A stretch of 64,000 bases of DNA from JAUJNH01 sp038253125. Its GTDB lineage: Bacteria; Actinomycetota; Acidimicrobiia; Acidimicrobiales; JAUJNH01. Location of the stretch: contig JBBSHM010000001.1 of assembly GCA_038253125.1 (NCBI GenBank), positions 1-64,000 of the forward strand, read 5' to 3'. Each line of letters begins with the position of its first letter. Within the stretch, counting starts at the first letter, position 1. The position numbers were made by a program, and so were the translations under genes. Positions 33,927-43,806 of this stretch are shown piece after piece. Below the pieces are notes generated by a model. It was given only the letters and a program-made list of their open reading frames with translations. It searched no databases and was not told the DNA's origin.

Positions 33927-36455
33927 ATGTCCCCTGCTGCTGCGCAGCTCCAGTTCGGGGCCGAGTTCCTCGGCTTCCTCGCCGCCATCGCAGGCGTCGC
34001 CCTCTCGCTGCTGCGAGCAGCCCCTCGCCGTCCGACCCCCGCCGTAGCCGGCGCGCTCGGGCTGCTGGCCGTGGTCGCCTTTGTGGCCGGGTCCCGGCTG
34101 GTCGATGACCGCTCCGACGTTAGGGTGGCCGGGCTCCGGGTGCTCGGGGCCACGGCCCTGGCTGTGGCCGTCGTGCTCTGGGACGTCGAGCAGCGCACCA
34201 AGGTGCTGCTCCTGGCCGGCGCCGTGGCCACAGCCACGGCGGTGCCGTTGATCTCCTTCGGCCTCTCGACCCCGGCCGACGTCGCCGTCGCCGCCGGCAG
34301 CCTGCTGATCGGCGGGGCCGTGCTGGACGTGGCCCGCCGCTCCGTCGCCTCGCGCATCGCGGTGTCGGGCGCCGCCTCGCTGCTCGTGATCGTGCTCGTC
34401 CTGTCGGTCGCCCTGTCGGCGGTGATCGACTCGAACCTCCAGCGCGAGGCGGTCAAGCGCCTCGACGACCGGGCCACCGCCGAGGCCGGTGCGCTGGCGG
34501 AGGACCTGGGCGTCCTGCTGCGCCTCGACACCCTGGCCAACGACAGGCTGGCGGTCACCGCCGCCGCCAACCGGGGTCAGCCCGTCGATCGGGTCCGCGA
34601 CGCGATCGCCCGGGCGCTCGACCTCCTGGCAGCCCGCTCGCTCGGCCGGGAGGTCTACCTCTACGTCGGCGCCGACCCGTCCTCGACGGTGCTCAGCCAG
34701 GAGGCGACCAAGGTGCTCGACCAGGCGGGGCTGGTCGCCCTGGCCGGCGACGAGGTGGTGCAGCGGGCCAGGTGTCCGTTCGCCCCCGGCCTCGACGTGG
34801 TCATCCTGGACGAGCGGGCCTACGGGGTGGCGGTCAGCCCGGTGTGCGAGGACAACACGACCCTCGTCGGGCGCCTCGTCGCCCTGGCCCCGCTAGAGAG
34901 CCGCCTCGGCGGTGCCATCCCCAAAAGCGACACCACCTCGCTGGCCCTGTTCGGGCCGAAGGGCCCGGTTGCCCAGGCGGGCCGACAGCCCGACCCGGCG
35001 GCCTCCCGCCTGCTGGCCTCGATGGTCCTGGCCGACAGCAAGGCGCGTTCGAGCGTCGTCGGGGGACGGTTCGTCAGCGCCGCACCGTTCAGCCTCGTCG
35101 TCAACAAGCCCGCTTCCCTGGCTCTGGTCGCATCGTCGCCCACGGCGAGCGTCGCCAACACCCGTGATGGCCTGTTCCGGGTGCTCTTCGTCATCGCGCT
35201 GCTGGGGACGCTCGTGGCCCTGCTGCTGGCCGCCGTGGTGGGCGAGCGCATAGGGGCCCGGCTGCGCAGCCTGACCCAGGCGGCCGAGGCTCTCGGCCGG
35301 GGTGACCCCGGCGTCCGCACCGGCCTCGACGGCGATGACGAGGTGGGCGCCCTAAGCGTCACCTTCGACAACATGGCCTCGGCCATCGAGGAGAAGACCG
35401 AGGCCGAGGGACGGCTTCGGGGGCGCCTCGAAGCGGTCGTGGGCGAGATGGGCGAGGCGCTGGTGGCGACCGACGCGCAGGCCCGCATCACCGACTTCAA
35501 CCGTTCGGCCGAGGACCTGGTCGGGGTGTCGGCGCGCATCGCCCTCGGCCGCCAGGTGAACGAGGTCGTCACCTTGGCCGCCGACGATGGCGCCGACCTG
35601 GCCAGCCGCCTGAAGCAGCCGCCCCGGACCCAGTGGTCGACCAGCGCCAGCCTCACCCCCCTCGATGGCCCCGTGGTTCCCGTGGCGGTCTCCGGTGCCC
35701 CGCTGCGGGCACCCGACGGAGGTCCGGCGGGCGGGGTGTTCGTGCTCCGCGACCTGAGAGGCGAGAGGGAGGTCGAGCGCATGAAGACCGAGTTCCTGTC
35801 CCGCATCGGCCATGAGCTGCGCACCCCCCTCACCGGCGTTCTCGGTTACTCAGAGATGCTGTTGCGCCGCCAGTGGCCGGCTGACCGGTCCCGCCAGATG
35901 CTCGAGGAGGTCAACAGCTCGGGCCACCGCCTCGAGCGGATCATCCAGCTGCTCGAGTTCTTCGCCGCCGCCGCCGCCGGTCGCACCCTCCTGCGCCTCG
36001 AGGCGGTGGAGCTGCGGCCCATCGTCGACGAGGTGATGGAGGCGTGGGGGCCACGTGTCTCGTCGCCGCTCACCCTCACCCGCAAGGTGGCCCGTGGCCT
36101 GCCGGTGGTGCTGGGCGATCGGCGGTGGCTGCGCCTGGCGCTGAGCGAGCTGGTCGACAACGCCATCAAGTTCTCGCCGGCGGGCGGCAGGATCGTCATC
36201 AGCGCCGTCCGCGCCCCCGACGGCCGGGTCAACCTCGCCGTCACCGACGGCGGTGTCGGCATGGCGCCCGACGAGGTCGAGCGGGCCTTCACCGACTTCG
36301 AGCAGGGCGATACGTCCGATACGCGGCGCTACGGGGGCCTTGGCCTCGGTCTTCCACTTGTCCTTCGCGTCGTTGAGGGCCACGGTGGTGAGGTGCGCTG
36401 TGCGACCACTCCTGGACGGGGCACCCGGCTGTCGCTGCTGCTCCCCTCTCGATGA
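33927..36455 (+). CDS. Large orphan sensor histidine kinase (HAMP-PAS-HisKA-HATPase)
   Basis: An 842-residue kinase. Several membrane helices lie in the first 175 residues, an extracytoplasmic sensor spans about 180-410, then one more helix, HAMP (IGARLRSLTQAAEALGRG), PAS (about 495-610), HisKA with H629 in FLSRIGHELRTPLTGVLGYS, and a HATPase domain with ELVDNAIKFSP, TDGGVGMAPDE and GLGLGLPLVLRV. No response regulator is adjacent. The next gene, overlapping by 4 bases, is a FecR-like lipoprotein that may feed signals to it. Confidence 0.9.
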   Translation: MSPAAAQLQFGAEFLGFLAAIAGVALSLLRAAPRRPTPAVAGALGLLAVVAFVAGSRLVDDRSDVRVAGLRVLGATALAVAVVLWDVEQRTKVLLLAGAVATATAVPLISFGLSTPADVAVAAGSLLIGGAVLDVARRSVASRIAVSGAASLLVIVLVLSVALSAVIDSNLQREAVKRLDDRATAEAGALAEDLGVLLRLDTLANDRLAVTAAANRGQPVDRVRDAIARALDLLAARSLGREVYLYVGADPSSTVLSQEATKVLDQAGLVALAGDEVVQRARCPFAPGLDVVILDERAYGVAVSPVCEDNTTLVGRLVALAPLESRLGGAIPKSDTTSLALFGPKGPVAQAGRQPDPAASRLLASMVLADSKARSSVVGGRFVSAAPFSLVVNKPASLALVASSPTASVANTRDGLFRVLFVIALLGTLVALLLAAVVGERIGARLRSLTQAAEALGRGDPGVRTGLDGDDEVGALSVTFDNMASAIEEKTEAEGRLRGRLEAVVGEMGEALVATDAQARITDFNRSAEDLVGVSARIALGRQVNEVVTLAADDGADLASRLKQPPRTQWSTSASLTPLDGPVVPVAVSGAPLRAPDGGPAGGVFVLRDLRGEREVERMKTEFLSRIGHELRTPLTGVLGYSEMLLRRQWPADRSRQMLEEVNSSGHRLERIIQLLEFFAAAAAGRTLLRLEAVELRPIVDEVMEAWGPRVSSPLTLTRKVARGLPVVLGDRRWLRLALSELVDNAIKFSPAGGRIVISAVRAPDGRVNLAVTDGGVGMAPDEVERAFTDFEQGDTSDTRRYGGLGLGLPLVLRVVEGHGGEVRCATTPGRGTRLSLLLPSR

Positions 36456-37675
36456 GCGCCTCCGTCGGCCGCCCGTTCGCCGCGGTCCTGCTCACATCGG
36501 TCCTGGCGGTGGCGCTACTCGGCTGCAGCCGGAGCAGCAGGGTGGCGGGCGAGGGGCGCCTGGACCCGGGCGGAAGGGTCCTGCTCACCGAGCGGGGCGG
36601 CAGGCCTGAGACGGTGGCCCGGTCACGGGACCTGGTGAACGGCGACAGCATCGAGGTGGTCGAGGGCGCGGCCAAGGTCGTCCTCCCGGGCGGGCAGGTC
36701 CTGGAGCTGCAGCCCCGGTCGGTCCTGCTGCTCGACCGGGGGCCCGAGCTGCGCAGCGGCGATCTCCTTGTCACCAGGCCCCGCACCGCCGGCCCGGCGG
36801 CCGGCACCGTGCGGGCGGCGGGCAGTGACGTCGGCGTCACCGGGGCGGCCCGCATCACCGTCACCCCGTCTCTGGGCGTGGTCACCTACCGGGGGACGAC
36901 CTCGTTACGCAGTGGCGGACGGACGCTGGAGGTGCCGGCGCTGCGGGCGGCCGACGTCCCGCTCATCGGCCTGCTCCCGGGGCGCCCGGGCCCGCTCGTG
37001 ATCGACCGGGCCGACCCCTGGGTGACCCGCTTCCTGGGTGACGAGGCCGAGAACGAGGTGGCGCTCGAGAACCGGTCCCGCGGCTTCACCGACCAGGTGA
37101 AGGCCATCGACGCCGCGTCCCCGGCCTTCTACCGCAGCCTGCTCCCCGGCCTGGCTGGTCAGGCCGACTTCCAGCAGGCTGCGGTGGACCGGTTCGGCCG
37201 GTCCCAGCCGGACGCCTCCGTGCGGGCCGGCGAGGTGCTCCTCGGATCGGCCACTGCCCTGCAGGGGCGCCGTGGCACCTTCGCCGGCCGGCTGGTCGAC
37301 ACCGCGGCGTTCCGGGCTGAGGGCGCGTCGTGGGCCGTTGTCGCCGCCGACCAGGACGTCGGAACCGAGGCGCTGCTGAGACTGGTCGACGGGGCTGTCA
37401 ACGTGGCTCCGCTCGAGCTTGCCGCGCCCGCTCCGAAGGTGCCCGAGCCTCCGCCCCCCGCACCCCCGTCGACCCGAAGCGCGGCAACGCCCAGCGCGCC
37501 CGTCCCCCGGGTGACGTCGACCACCAGCACCACCCGTCCCGGGCCGCCGGTGAACACCAGGCCCAGCCGGCCGCCGCCCACCTCGCCTCCGCCCCTGATC
37601 ACCCTCGACCCGCTCGTCGAAGGCACCGTCGACCCGGTCGTGGCCCTGCTCACCGACCTTCTCGGGGGCCGTTAG
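36452..37675 (+). CDS. FecR-domain lipoprotein
   Basis: A 407-residue protein with a lipoprotein signal (lipobox LLGC, C25). Residues 40-130 resemble a FecR/beta-helix domain: VNGDSIEVVEGAAKVVLPGGQVLELQPRSVLLL in a run near 62-95, and then RSGDLLV. A low-complexity Pro/Thr/Ser tail covers about 325-380. FecR-like domains transduce surface signals. The gene starts inside the kinase stop (ATGA), so the two are made together. Confidence 0.65.
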   Translation: MSASVGRPFAAVLLTSVLAVALLGCSRSSRVAGEGRLDPGGRVLLTERGGRPETVARSRDLVNGDSIEVVEGAAKVVLPGGQVLELQPRSVLLLDRGPELRSGDLLVTRPRTAGPAAGTVRAAGSDVGVTGAARITVTPSLGVVTYRGTTSLRSGGRTLEVPALRAADVPLIGLLPGRPGPLVIDRADPWVTRFLGDEAENEVALENRSRGFTDQVKAIDAASPAFYRSLLPGLAGQADFQQAAVDRFGRSQPDASVRAGEVLLGSATALQGRRGTFAGRLVDTAAFRAEGASWAVVAADQDVGTEALLRLVDGAVNVAPLELAAPAPKVPEPPPPAPPSTRSAATPSAPVPRVTSTTSTTRPGPPVNTRPSRPPPTSPPPLITLDPLVEGTVDPVVALLTDLLGGR

Positions 37676-37733
37676 CCGGTTTGAGCGGATGCGTGTCCAC
37701 CACCTGGCGCAAGCGTCTCGGTAACGTTCCAGC

Positions 37734-39986
37734 ATGGCCGACATGCGTGCGGGGCCACGACCTGACGAGGTTGCGGCCAGGACCTTCCCGACATCGTTCC
37801 GAGGCTTCGACACCACTGCGGTGCGCGACTACCTGGCCGAGGTGGCCTCGGCCCTGGCGGCGGCCACCGCCCGGGAGGAGGCCCTGCGTGACGACCTGAC
37901 CCTCACCCGGGCGAGCCTGGCCAGCCCCGACCTCGACGAGTCGGCTCTCCTGAGCGCCCTCGGCGACGAGGCGGGGCGGGTGCTGCGGTCGGCCAAGGAG
38001 GCGGCAGCCGACATCCGTGGCAAGGCCGACGCCAACGCCGCGGTGGCTCTGGACCAGGCCCACACCGAGGCCGAGCGGGTCAGGGCCGAGGCGCAGCTGG
38101 CGGCCGACCGGCTGCTGCGCGACGCCGAGGGTGTGCTGGCCATCCGGAACGACGAGGCTGACGACTCCACCGCCCGGTTGTACGGCGCCGCCGAGGAAGA
38201 GGCGGCTCGGCTCAGGGAGGCCGGCTTGGTGGAGGCCCGTGCCATGGTCGCCGAGGCGCGGGCGGTTCGCGAGCGGATGCTGGGCGACCTGAAGCGGCGG
38301 GTGCAACGGGGCGAGGCGACGGTCGAGGTGCTCCGCGTCGGGCGCGAGCGCCTGCTTGAGGCCTTTGGCGTGGTGAAGGACCGTCTGGATGACGCCTCGC
38401 ACGCGCTGGCCACCGCCGAGGCCCGGGCCCGCAAGGAGGCCGAGGAGGAGGCCGAGCGGGTGGGCTCCGAGGCGGCCTCGGTGGTCGACCGCCTGATGCT
38501 GATGGAGCCCACGATGCCCGAGCCGGCGGGTACTCCTGACGAAGAGGAGCAGACCGCGGAGCCGGCCGCCGAGGTCGACACCGGTGAGCCGTCGGGCGAG
38601 GTGGCCGAGGTCGTTCCCATCGGAGGCGTCGGTGTCGCCGTCGGCGTGATCGAGGTCGAGGACGACGAGCATGCGCCGACACCGGTGTTCGACAGCCCGG
38701 CGGCGGCGCCGAGCACCGGCGAGGTGCCAGCGATCGCCGCCACCGGCACCGACTCGAGCGGGGTGGGTCGCCGGCGGCGCCGCATGCTGCGCCTGGCCGA
38801 TGAGCCGGCGGTGAGGGCCGAGGAGCAGCGCCTGACCCAGCTGCGCTACCTGCACCGGCCCCGCACCGGTGGCGAGGCCGAGGTCCACCTGCCCGAGGAC
38901 GGGATGGTGGTTGTCGAGCCCCCCACCGCCGGTGAGGGCGTGCGGCTGCTGCGCCACGAGGAGGGCCGGCCCGAAGCCCGGGCACCTCAGCCGGCCGGCA
39001 CCCCAAGCGTCTCGGAACCGTCGGCCGACGCGCCGACGGCACCGCCTCAAGCTCGCCGAGCTGATCCGGCCGAGTCGCCGTCGCCGTCGCCGTCGCTGCC
39101 GCCGCCGCACGTGGACGGGCCGGTCGACTCGTCGGCCGCACCCCAGCAGGGCCGTGTAGGCGCGCCGCACGACTCCCCGGCCGCACCGCCCCGGGCCCAG
39201 GCGGCCGTCGGGCCCCGGTCCGACGCCGCCGACCTATTCGCCCGGCTGCGGGCGGAGCGCTCGGGCGGGGCCGCCGCAACGCCGACGCAGGTCGCCGCTG
39301 CAGCCCCGGTAGAGGACGACGAGATGCTCCTCCAGGCCCGGGACACCGCGGTGCTGCCGGTTGAGCACCTCCTGGCCAAGAAGGTCAAGCGGGTGCTCCA
39401 GGACCACCAGAACACCGTCCTCGACCGGCTCCGGGCCAAGCGGCCGCCCACCGCTCTCGAGCTCCTGGGCGAGGTCGAGGACCTGCTCGGCCCGCTGAGC
39501 GCGGCGGCCGAGCCGCTGCTGGGCGATGCGGCCAAGGCCGGTGCGGCCTGGGCCGGCTTCCCCGACAGCCCGGTCCCGAGCGCGGACCTGGCCACCGACA
39601 TCGCCGCCAACGTGGTGAAGGACCTCCGCCCCCGCCTCGAGCTGGCCTACTCGGTCGTGGACCCGACCCGCCGGGCCGACCGCGTGAACGTGGCCTTCCG
39701 GGAGTGGCGGGGCGAGCGGGTGGGCCGGCTCGTCGCCGATGCCGCTCACGCCGCCTTCGCCCGCGGTCACTTCGTGGCCACCCCGGCCCGCACGCCGCTA
39801 CGCTGGGTCGCCGACGACGGCGAGCGGCCCTGTGCCGAGTGCGAGGACAACGAGCTGGCCGGGTCCACGCCGAAGGGCACCCCGTTCCCCACCGGTCACC
39901 GGCACCCGCCGGTTCACAGCGGCTGCCGCTGCCTCGTCGTCGGCCTTCCCGCGGGGTCGCCGGCACCGACACCGGACCTCGGGTGA
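37734..39986 (+). CDS. DivIVA-domain protein with a C-terminal MuF-like Cys/His module
   Basis: A 750-residue protein. Residues 10-45 (FPTSFRGFDTTAVRDYLAEV) are a DivIVA membrane-curvature and polar-targeting start. A long coiled coil covers about 50-265, and a disordered Pro/Ala/Glu region about 270-540. The last 180 residues end in RPCAEC, a GHRHPPVH segment and GCRC, giving C700, C703, H722, H724, H728, C731 and C733. That pattern, preceded by RVNVAFREWRGERVGRLVADAA, matches the Cys/His end of phage Mu gpF / SPP1 gp7 head-morphogenesis proteins. No phage genes are nearby. Confidence 0.75.
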   Translation: MADMRAGPRPDEVAARTFPTSFRGFDTTAVRDYLAEVASALAAATAREEALRDDLTLTRASLASPDLDESALLSALGDEAGRVLRSAKEAAADIRGKADANAAVALDQAHTEAERVRAEAQLAADRLLRDAEGVLAIRNDEADDSTARLYGAAEEEAARLREAGLVEARAMVAEARAVRERMLGDLKRRVQRGEATVEVLRVGRERLLEAFGVVKDRLDDASHALATAEARARKEAEEEAERVGSEAASVVDRLMLMEPTMPEPAGTPDEEEQTAEPAAEVDTGEPSGEVAEVVPIGGVGVAVGVIEVEDDEHAPTPVFDSPAAAPSTGEVPAIAATGTDSSGVGRRRRRMLRLADEPAVRAEEQRLTQLRYLHRPRTGGEAEVHLPEDGMVVVEPPTAGEGVRLLRHEEGRPEARAPQPAGTPSVSEPSADAPTAPPQARRADPAESPSPSPSLPPPHVDGPVDSSAAPQQGRVGAPHDSPAAPPRAQAAVGPRSDAADLFARLRAERSGGAAATPTQVAAAAPVEDDEMLLQARDTAVLPVEHLLAKKVKRVLQDHQNTVLDRLRAKRPPTALELLGEVEDLLGPLSAAAEPLLGDAAKAGAAWAGFPDSPVPSADLATDIAANVVKDLRPRLELAYSVVDPTRRADRVNVAFREWRGERVGRLVADAAHAAFARGHFVATPARTPLRWVADDGERPCAECEDNELAGSTPKGTPFPTGHRHPPVHSGCRCLVVGLPAGSPAPTPDLG

Positions 39987-40007
39987 CCCGGCCGTAGGCT
40001 CCCGGCC

Positions 40008-43000
40008 ATGAACATCCCAGCCGACCTGCCCCGGCGTGGGAGTTCGCGCCCCGCCGGGAGCCGCCGCCGCAACGTGCTGCTGGCGGCGGCCGGGGCGGTG
40101 GTGTTCCTGCTGCTGTTCTCGAGCGGGATCGCCGGCTTCTACACCGACTACCTGTGGTTCGACGACCTCGGCGTGGCCCAGGTGTTCACAGGGGTGCTCA
40201 AGGCGCGCCTCGTCCTCGTCGTCGTCTTCCTGGCCGCCGCCTACCTGCTGGTGTGGGGCAACCTCCGCATCGCCGAGCGGCTGAGCCCGATGGGGCCCAG
40301 GCGGGGTCCCGAGGACGACGTGGTGCAGCGCTACCGCGACGCCATCGGCAGCCACGGCGGCAAGGTTCGCCTGGCGATCGCCGCCACCCTCGCCCTGCTC
40401 CTGGCCGGTGGGGTGGGCAGCCGGTGGGAGCAGTTCCTGCTGTTCCGCAACCAGGTTGCGTTCGGGACGAAGGACCCGCAGTTCCACCGCGACATCAGCT
40501 TCTACGTCTTCGACCTGCCGTTCCGCACCTTCGTCGTCAACTGGCTGCTGTTCGCCCTGATCCTCACCACCCTGGTCACCACCGCCTTCCACTACCTGAA
40601 CGGCGGGATCCGCCTGCAGGTGGCCCAGCAGCGGGGGGCGAGCCCGCAGGTAAAGGCCCACATCTCGGTGCTGCTGGCCGGCATCGCCTTTGTCAAGGCC
40701 TACAGCTACTGGCTGGAGCGCTTCGAGCTCGTGTACTCGCGCCGCGGCTTCGCCCAGGGCGCCTTCTACACCGACGTGAAGGCGAGGCTGCCAGCCCTCG
40801 GCCTCCTCACGCTCATCTCGGTGGCGGCGGGCATCCTGCTGCTGGCCAACATCTACCGGCGCGGCTTCGCCCTGCCGGCGGTGAGCACCGGCCTGTGGCT
40901 GTTCGTCACGGTGCTGGTGGGCTCGGCCTATCCGGCCATCATCCAGCAGTTCCGGGTGAAGCCGGCCGAGAACCGTCTCGAGACGCCCTACATCCAGCGG
41001 AACATCGACGCCACCCGGGCCGCGTTCGGTCTCAACGTCGAGGTGAGGGACTTCGACTACACCGAGGCGCCCGGGGCCGTAACCGGGGCGTCGCTGCAGG
41101 ACGACGCCGCCACCGTCCGCAACATCCGGCTGTGGGACCCGAACGAGAAGCTGGCCCGCGTCACCTGGCAGCAGCAGCAGAGCTTCCGGCCCTACTACCA
41201 GGTGCTCGACGTGGACGTGGACCGCTACCCGCTCAAGGGCCAGCCCACCCAGGTCGTCGTTGCCACCCGCGAGCTCAAGCCCTCGGACCTGCCCTCGTCC
41301 AACTGGGTCAACCAGCACCTGGCCTACACCCACGGCTACGGCGCCATCATCGCTCCCGCCAACGCCGCCACCCCCGACGGTTTCCCCGCCTACTCGCTGA
41401 AGGACCTCCCGCCCACGGGCGAGCCACAGCTGGAACAGCCCCGCATCTACGTCGGTGAGCAGGGCGACCAGAGCGCCGCCAACGACTACGCCATCGTGCG
41501 CACCAAGCAGCCGGAGATCGACTTCCAGCGCCCGACCGGGGGCGACGAGACCTCAAGCTACGCCGGCACGACGGGGGTGAAGCTGGACTCCGCCGCTCGT
41601 CGCCTGGCCTTCGCCGTTCGCTACCGCGAGGTCAACGTCATCACCTCGCCGCTCATCACCAGTGAGAGCAAGGTGCTGTACGTGAGGGGCATCAAGGAGC
41701 GGGTCCGAAAGGTCGCCCCCTTCCTCACCCTCGACAACGACCCCTACGCGGTGGTCACCCCCGACAAGCGGATCGTCTGGATCCTCGATGCCTACACCAC
41801 TTCCAGCCGCTACCCCTACAGCCAGAGCGTCGGCGCCATCGGCAACCTCACCGGGGTCAACTACGCCAGGAACTCGGTGAAGGTCGCCGTTGACGCCTAT
41901 GACGGCACCGTCACCCTTTACGCCGTCGATGGCAAGGACCCAGTCCTGAAGGCCTACTCCAAGACCTTCCCGGGGCTGTTCACCGACCCGACCAAGCTGA
42001 CTGGTGACCAGGCCACCAGGTACAGCGACCTGGAGACGCACTTCCGCTACCCGGAGGACCTCTTCGCCCTCCAGGCCAACCTGCTCGGGCGCTACCACAT
42101 CACCAACCCGAACGAGTTCTTCTCGGCCACCGACCGGTGGAACGTGAGCCCCGACCCCGGTGTGCAGGCCACGAGGCCGACGGCGGTTCCCGTCGCCCCC
42201 TCGGCCACGGGAACGCCGCGGCCCGGAGGGCTCGGACTGACCAACCTGTCGTCGGGTGAGGACGGCCGGATCCCGCCCACCTACCAGCTGCAACGCTTCC
42301 CGGGCGAGGACCAGTTGCGGTTCGGCGTCACCGTGCCCTACGTGCCGTATGACCGCGGCGACCTGAGGTTGCAGCTGACGGCCTTCCTCACGGCCCGGTC
42401 GGATCCGGGTGAGTACGGCAAGCTGGTCCTGTACAGGACGCCACCGGGCCAGCAGATCAACGGGCCGTCGCTGGTCGCCTCGAACATCCTGGCCGATAGC
42501 ACCATCTCCCAGCAGATATCGCTGCTGAACCAGGAAGGGAGCTCTGTCCTGTTCGGCAACATCCTGCTCGTGCCGATCGAGAAGTCGATCATCTACGTGC
42601 GCCCGCTGTATGTGGAGGCCAACACCAACCCGGTGCCGAAGCTGGTGAAGGTGATCGCCGTCTACGGCAACAGGGCGGTCATGAGGGACACGCTGGCGGC
42701 GGCGCTGACCGAGCTGTTCCCAGGCACTGCGCCACCGACGCTCGAGCAGGGCGGCGGCGGCACCACAACGCCTACGACGGGGGCGGGTCCCCCGGCGCCG
42801 CCGGTCCCCGGCGGAAACGTCGCCAGTCTCATCGGCCGGGCCGATACCGCCGTCGCCGCCGCCCAGGCCGCTCTCCAGAAGGGCGACCTGGCCGAGTACC
42901 AGCGCAGGGTCAACGAGGCCGCCGATCTGGTCCGCCAGGCGGGCCAGCTCTCCGGCGCACCCCCGCCGACAGGCGGGACGGCGTCACCCGGGCCCGTCGC

Positions 43001-43082
43001 CGGCGCTCCGCCCGGCGCGGCGGTGACCACCACGACGTCCACCCCGGCTCCCGCCCCGACGACAACGACCGCCTCCGGCTGA
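40008..43082 (+). CDS. UPF0182 (COG1615) family membrane protein
   Basis: A 1024-residue protein. The first 300 residues hold about seven membrane helices (RNVLLAAAGAVVFLLLFSSG and later), including FYTDYLWFDDLGVAQVF, the UPF0182 hallmark. A large extracytoplasmic domain follows (ENRLETPYIQRNIDATRAAFGL, RYPYSQSVGAIGNLTGVNYARNSVK in parts). The Pro/Thr-rich tail past 910 is variable. Function is unknown in all actinobacteria. It lies 21 bases after the DivIVA-like gene and may be co-transcribed with it. Confidence 0.92.
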   Translation: MNIPADLPRRGSSRPAGSRRRNVLLAAAGAVVFLLLFSSGIAGFYTDYLWFDDLGVAQVFTGVLKARLVLVVVFLAAAYLLVWGNLRIAERLSPMGPRRGPEDDVVQRYRDAIGSHGGKVRLAIAATLALLLAGGVGSRWEQFLLFRNQVAFGTKDPQFHRDISFYVFDLPFRTFVVNWLLFALILTTLVTTAFHYLNGGIRLQVAQQRGASPQVKAHISVLLAGIAFVKAYSYWLERFELVYSRRGFAQGAFYTDVKARLPALGLLTLISVAAGILLLANIYRRGFALPAVSTGLWLFVTVLVGSAYPAIIQQFRVKPAENRLETPYIQRNIDATRAAFGLNVEVRDFDYTEAPGAVTGASLQDDAATVRNIRLWDPNEKLARVTWQQQQSFRPYYQVLDVDVDRYPLKGQPTQVVVATRELKPSDLPSSNWVNQHLAYTHGYGAIIAPANAATPDGFPAYSLKDLPPTGEPQLEQPRIYVGEQGDQSAANDYAIVRTKQPEIDFQRPTGGDETSSYAGTTGVKLDSAARRLAFAVRYREVNVITSPLITSESKVLYVRGIKERVRKVAPFLTLDNDPYAVVTPDKRIVWILDAYTTSSRYPYSQSVGAIGNLTGVNYARNSVKVAVDAYDGTVTLYAVDGKDPVLKAYSKTFPGLFTDPTKLTGDQATRYSDLETHFRYPEDLFALQANLLGRYHITNPNEFFSATDRWNVSPDPGVQATRPTAVPVAPSATGTPRPGGLGLTNLSSGEDGRIPPTYQLQRFPGEDQLRFGVTVPYVPYDRGDLRLQLTAFLTARSDPGEYGKLVLYRTPPGQQINGPSLVASNILADSTISQQISLLNQEGSSVLFGNILLVPIEKSIIYVRPLYVEANTNPVPKLVKVIAVYGNRAVMRDTLAAALTELFPGTAPPTLEQGGGGTTTPTTGAGPPAPPVPGGNVASLIGRADTAVAAAQAALQKGDLAEYQRRVNEAADLVRQAGQLSGAPPPTGGTASPGPVAGAPPGAAVTTTTSTPAPAPTTTTASG

Positions 43083-43147
43083 TCGGGCACGGGGTAGCGG
43101 CGGCTGAGGCTGGGAGTGCGCTGGCGTCGAGGCGATGCGGCCGCTCT

Positions 43148-43624
43148 CTAGGAGGCCCGGCGACGGGCATCCAGGACGTCGGCGAGCTCAAGGAGCTCCT
43201 CGGCCAGCTCGACCAGGCGGTCAGGGTCCTGGGCCAGCTCGGCCGCCTGGACGGCCCGAGCCGCCGCCTTGGCCGCCCGGTCGGCTTCGTCCTTGATCTC
43301 GGCCACCTCGGAGCGCAGCTCCAGGGCCAGCCGGCCGAGGTCGGATGACACCCGTGACGAGTGGAGCCGGACATCCAGCAGGTCGCTGTGTGTGGGAAGG
43401 TCGAGGTGGGCGTCCTCCTGCTCGCTCGAGCGCCGTTCCAGCTGGCCGATCCGGTCCTCGAGCTGGGCGGCGTGGAAGGCCAGGGCGGCGACGTAGCGCT
43501 CGACCCGAGCCGCCGGCGGGTTCGCCACCAAGGCGGACGTGGCCGGCGGCAGGATCCGAACCGCCTCGTCCTCGACGGCGGGAGCCAAGCTGGAGGCCGC
43601 CCGACGGCGGCGACGGAACCACAT
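43148..43624 (-). CDS. Hypothetical coiled-coil protein
   Basis: I do not recognise this 158-residue protein. It starts with a basic stretch (MWFRRRRRAA) and consists mainly of charged helices with heptad-like Leu spacing (QLEDRIGQLERRSSEQE, LGRLALELRSEVAEIKDEADRAAKAA). No membrane segment. It is convergent with UPF0182 and lies just upstream of, and divergent to, the tRNA gene. Confidence 0.6.
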   Translation of the reverse strand: MWFRRRRRAASSLAPAVEDEAVRILPPATSALVANPPAARVERYVAALAFHAAQLEDRIGQLERRSSEQEDAHLDLPTHSDLLDVRLHSSRVSSDLGRLALELRSEVAEIKDEADRAAKAAARAVQAAELAQDPDRLVELAEELLELADVLDARRRAS

Positions 43625-43649
43625 GCACCTCTAACCTACCGAGCCCGTC

Positions 43650-43677
43650 TGGACAGTTGGTGGACCCGTGCTATCGT
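43650..43677 (+). promoter_or_regulatory. Candidate housekeeping promoter of tRNA-fMet
   Basis: TGGACA at 43650-43655 and TATCGT at 43672-43677 are 16 bases apart, resembling -35 and -10 elements. They lie 12 bases before the tRNA. Inference only. Confidence 0.4.
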
Positions 43678-43689
43678 CGTCCCCCTCGC

Positions 43690-43766
<77 letters not shown>

Positions 43767-43780
43767 CAAAAGTGCAGGTC

Positions 43781-43806
43781 AGGGCCGGTGCGCAAGCACC
43801 GGCCCT
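43781..43806 (+). terminator. Hairpin terminator after tRNA-fMet
   Basis: A perfect 11-bp stem AGGGCCGGTGC (43781-43791) with GCACCGGCCCT (43796-43806) and a GCAA loop, 14 bases after the tRNA. No T-tract. Confidence 0.7.
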
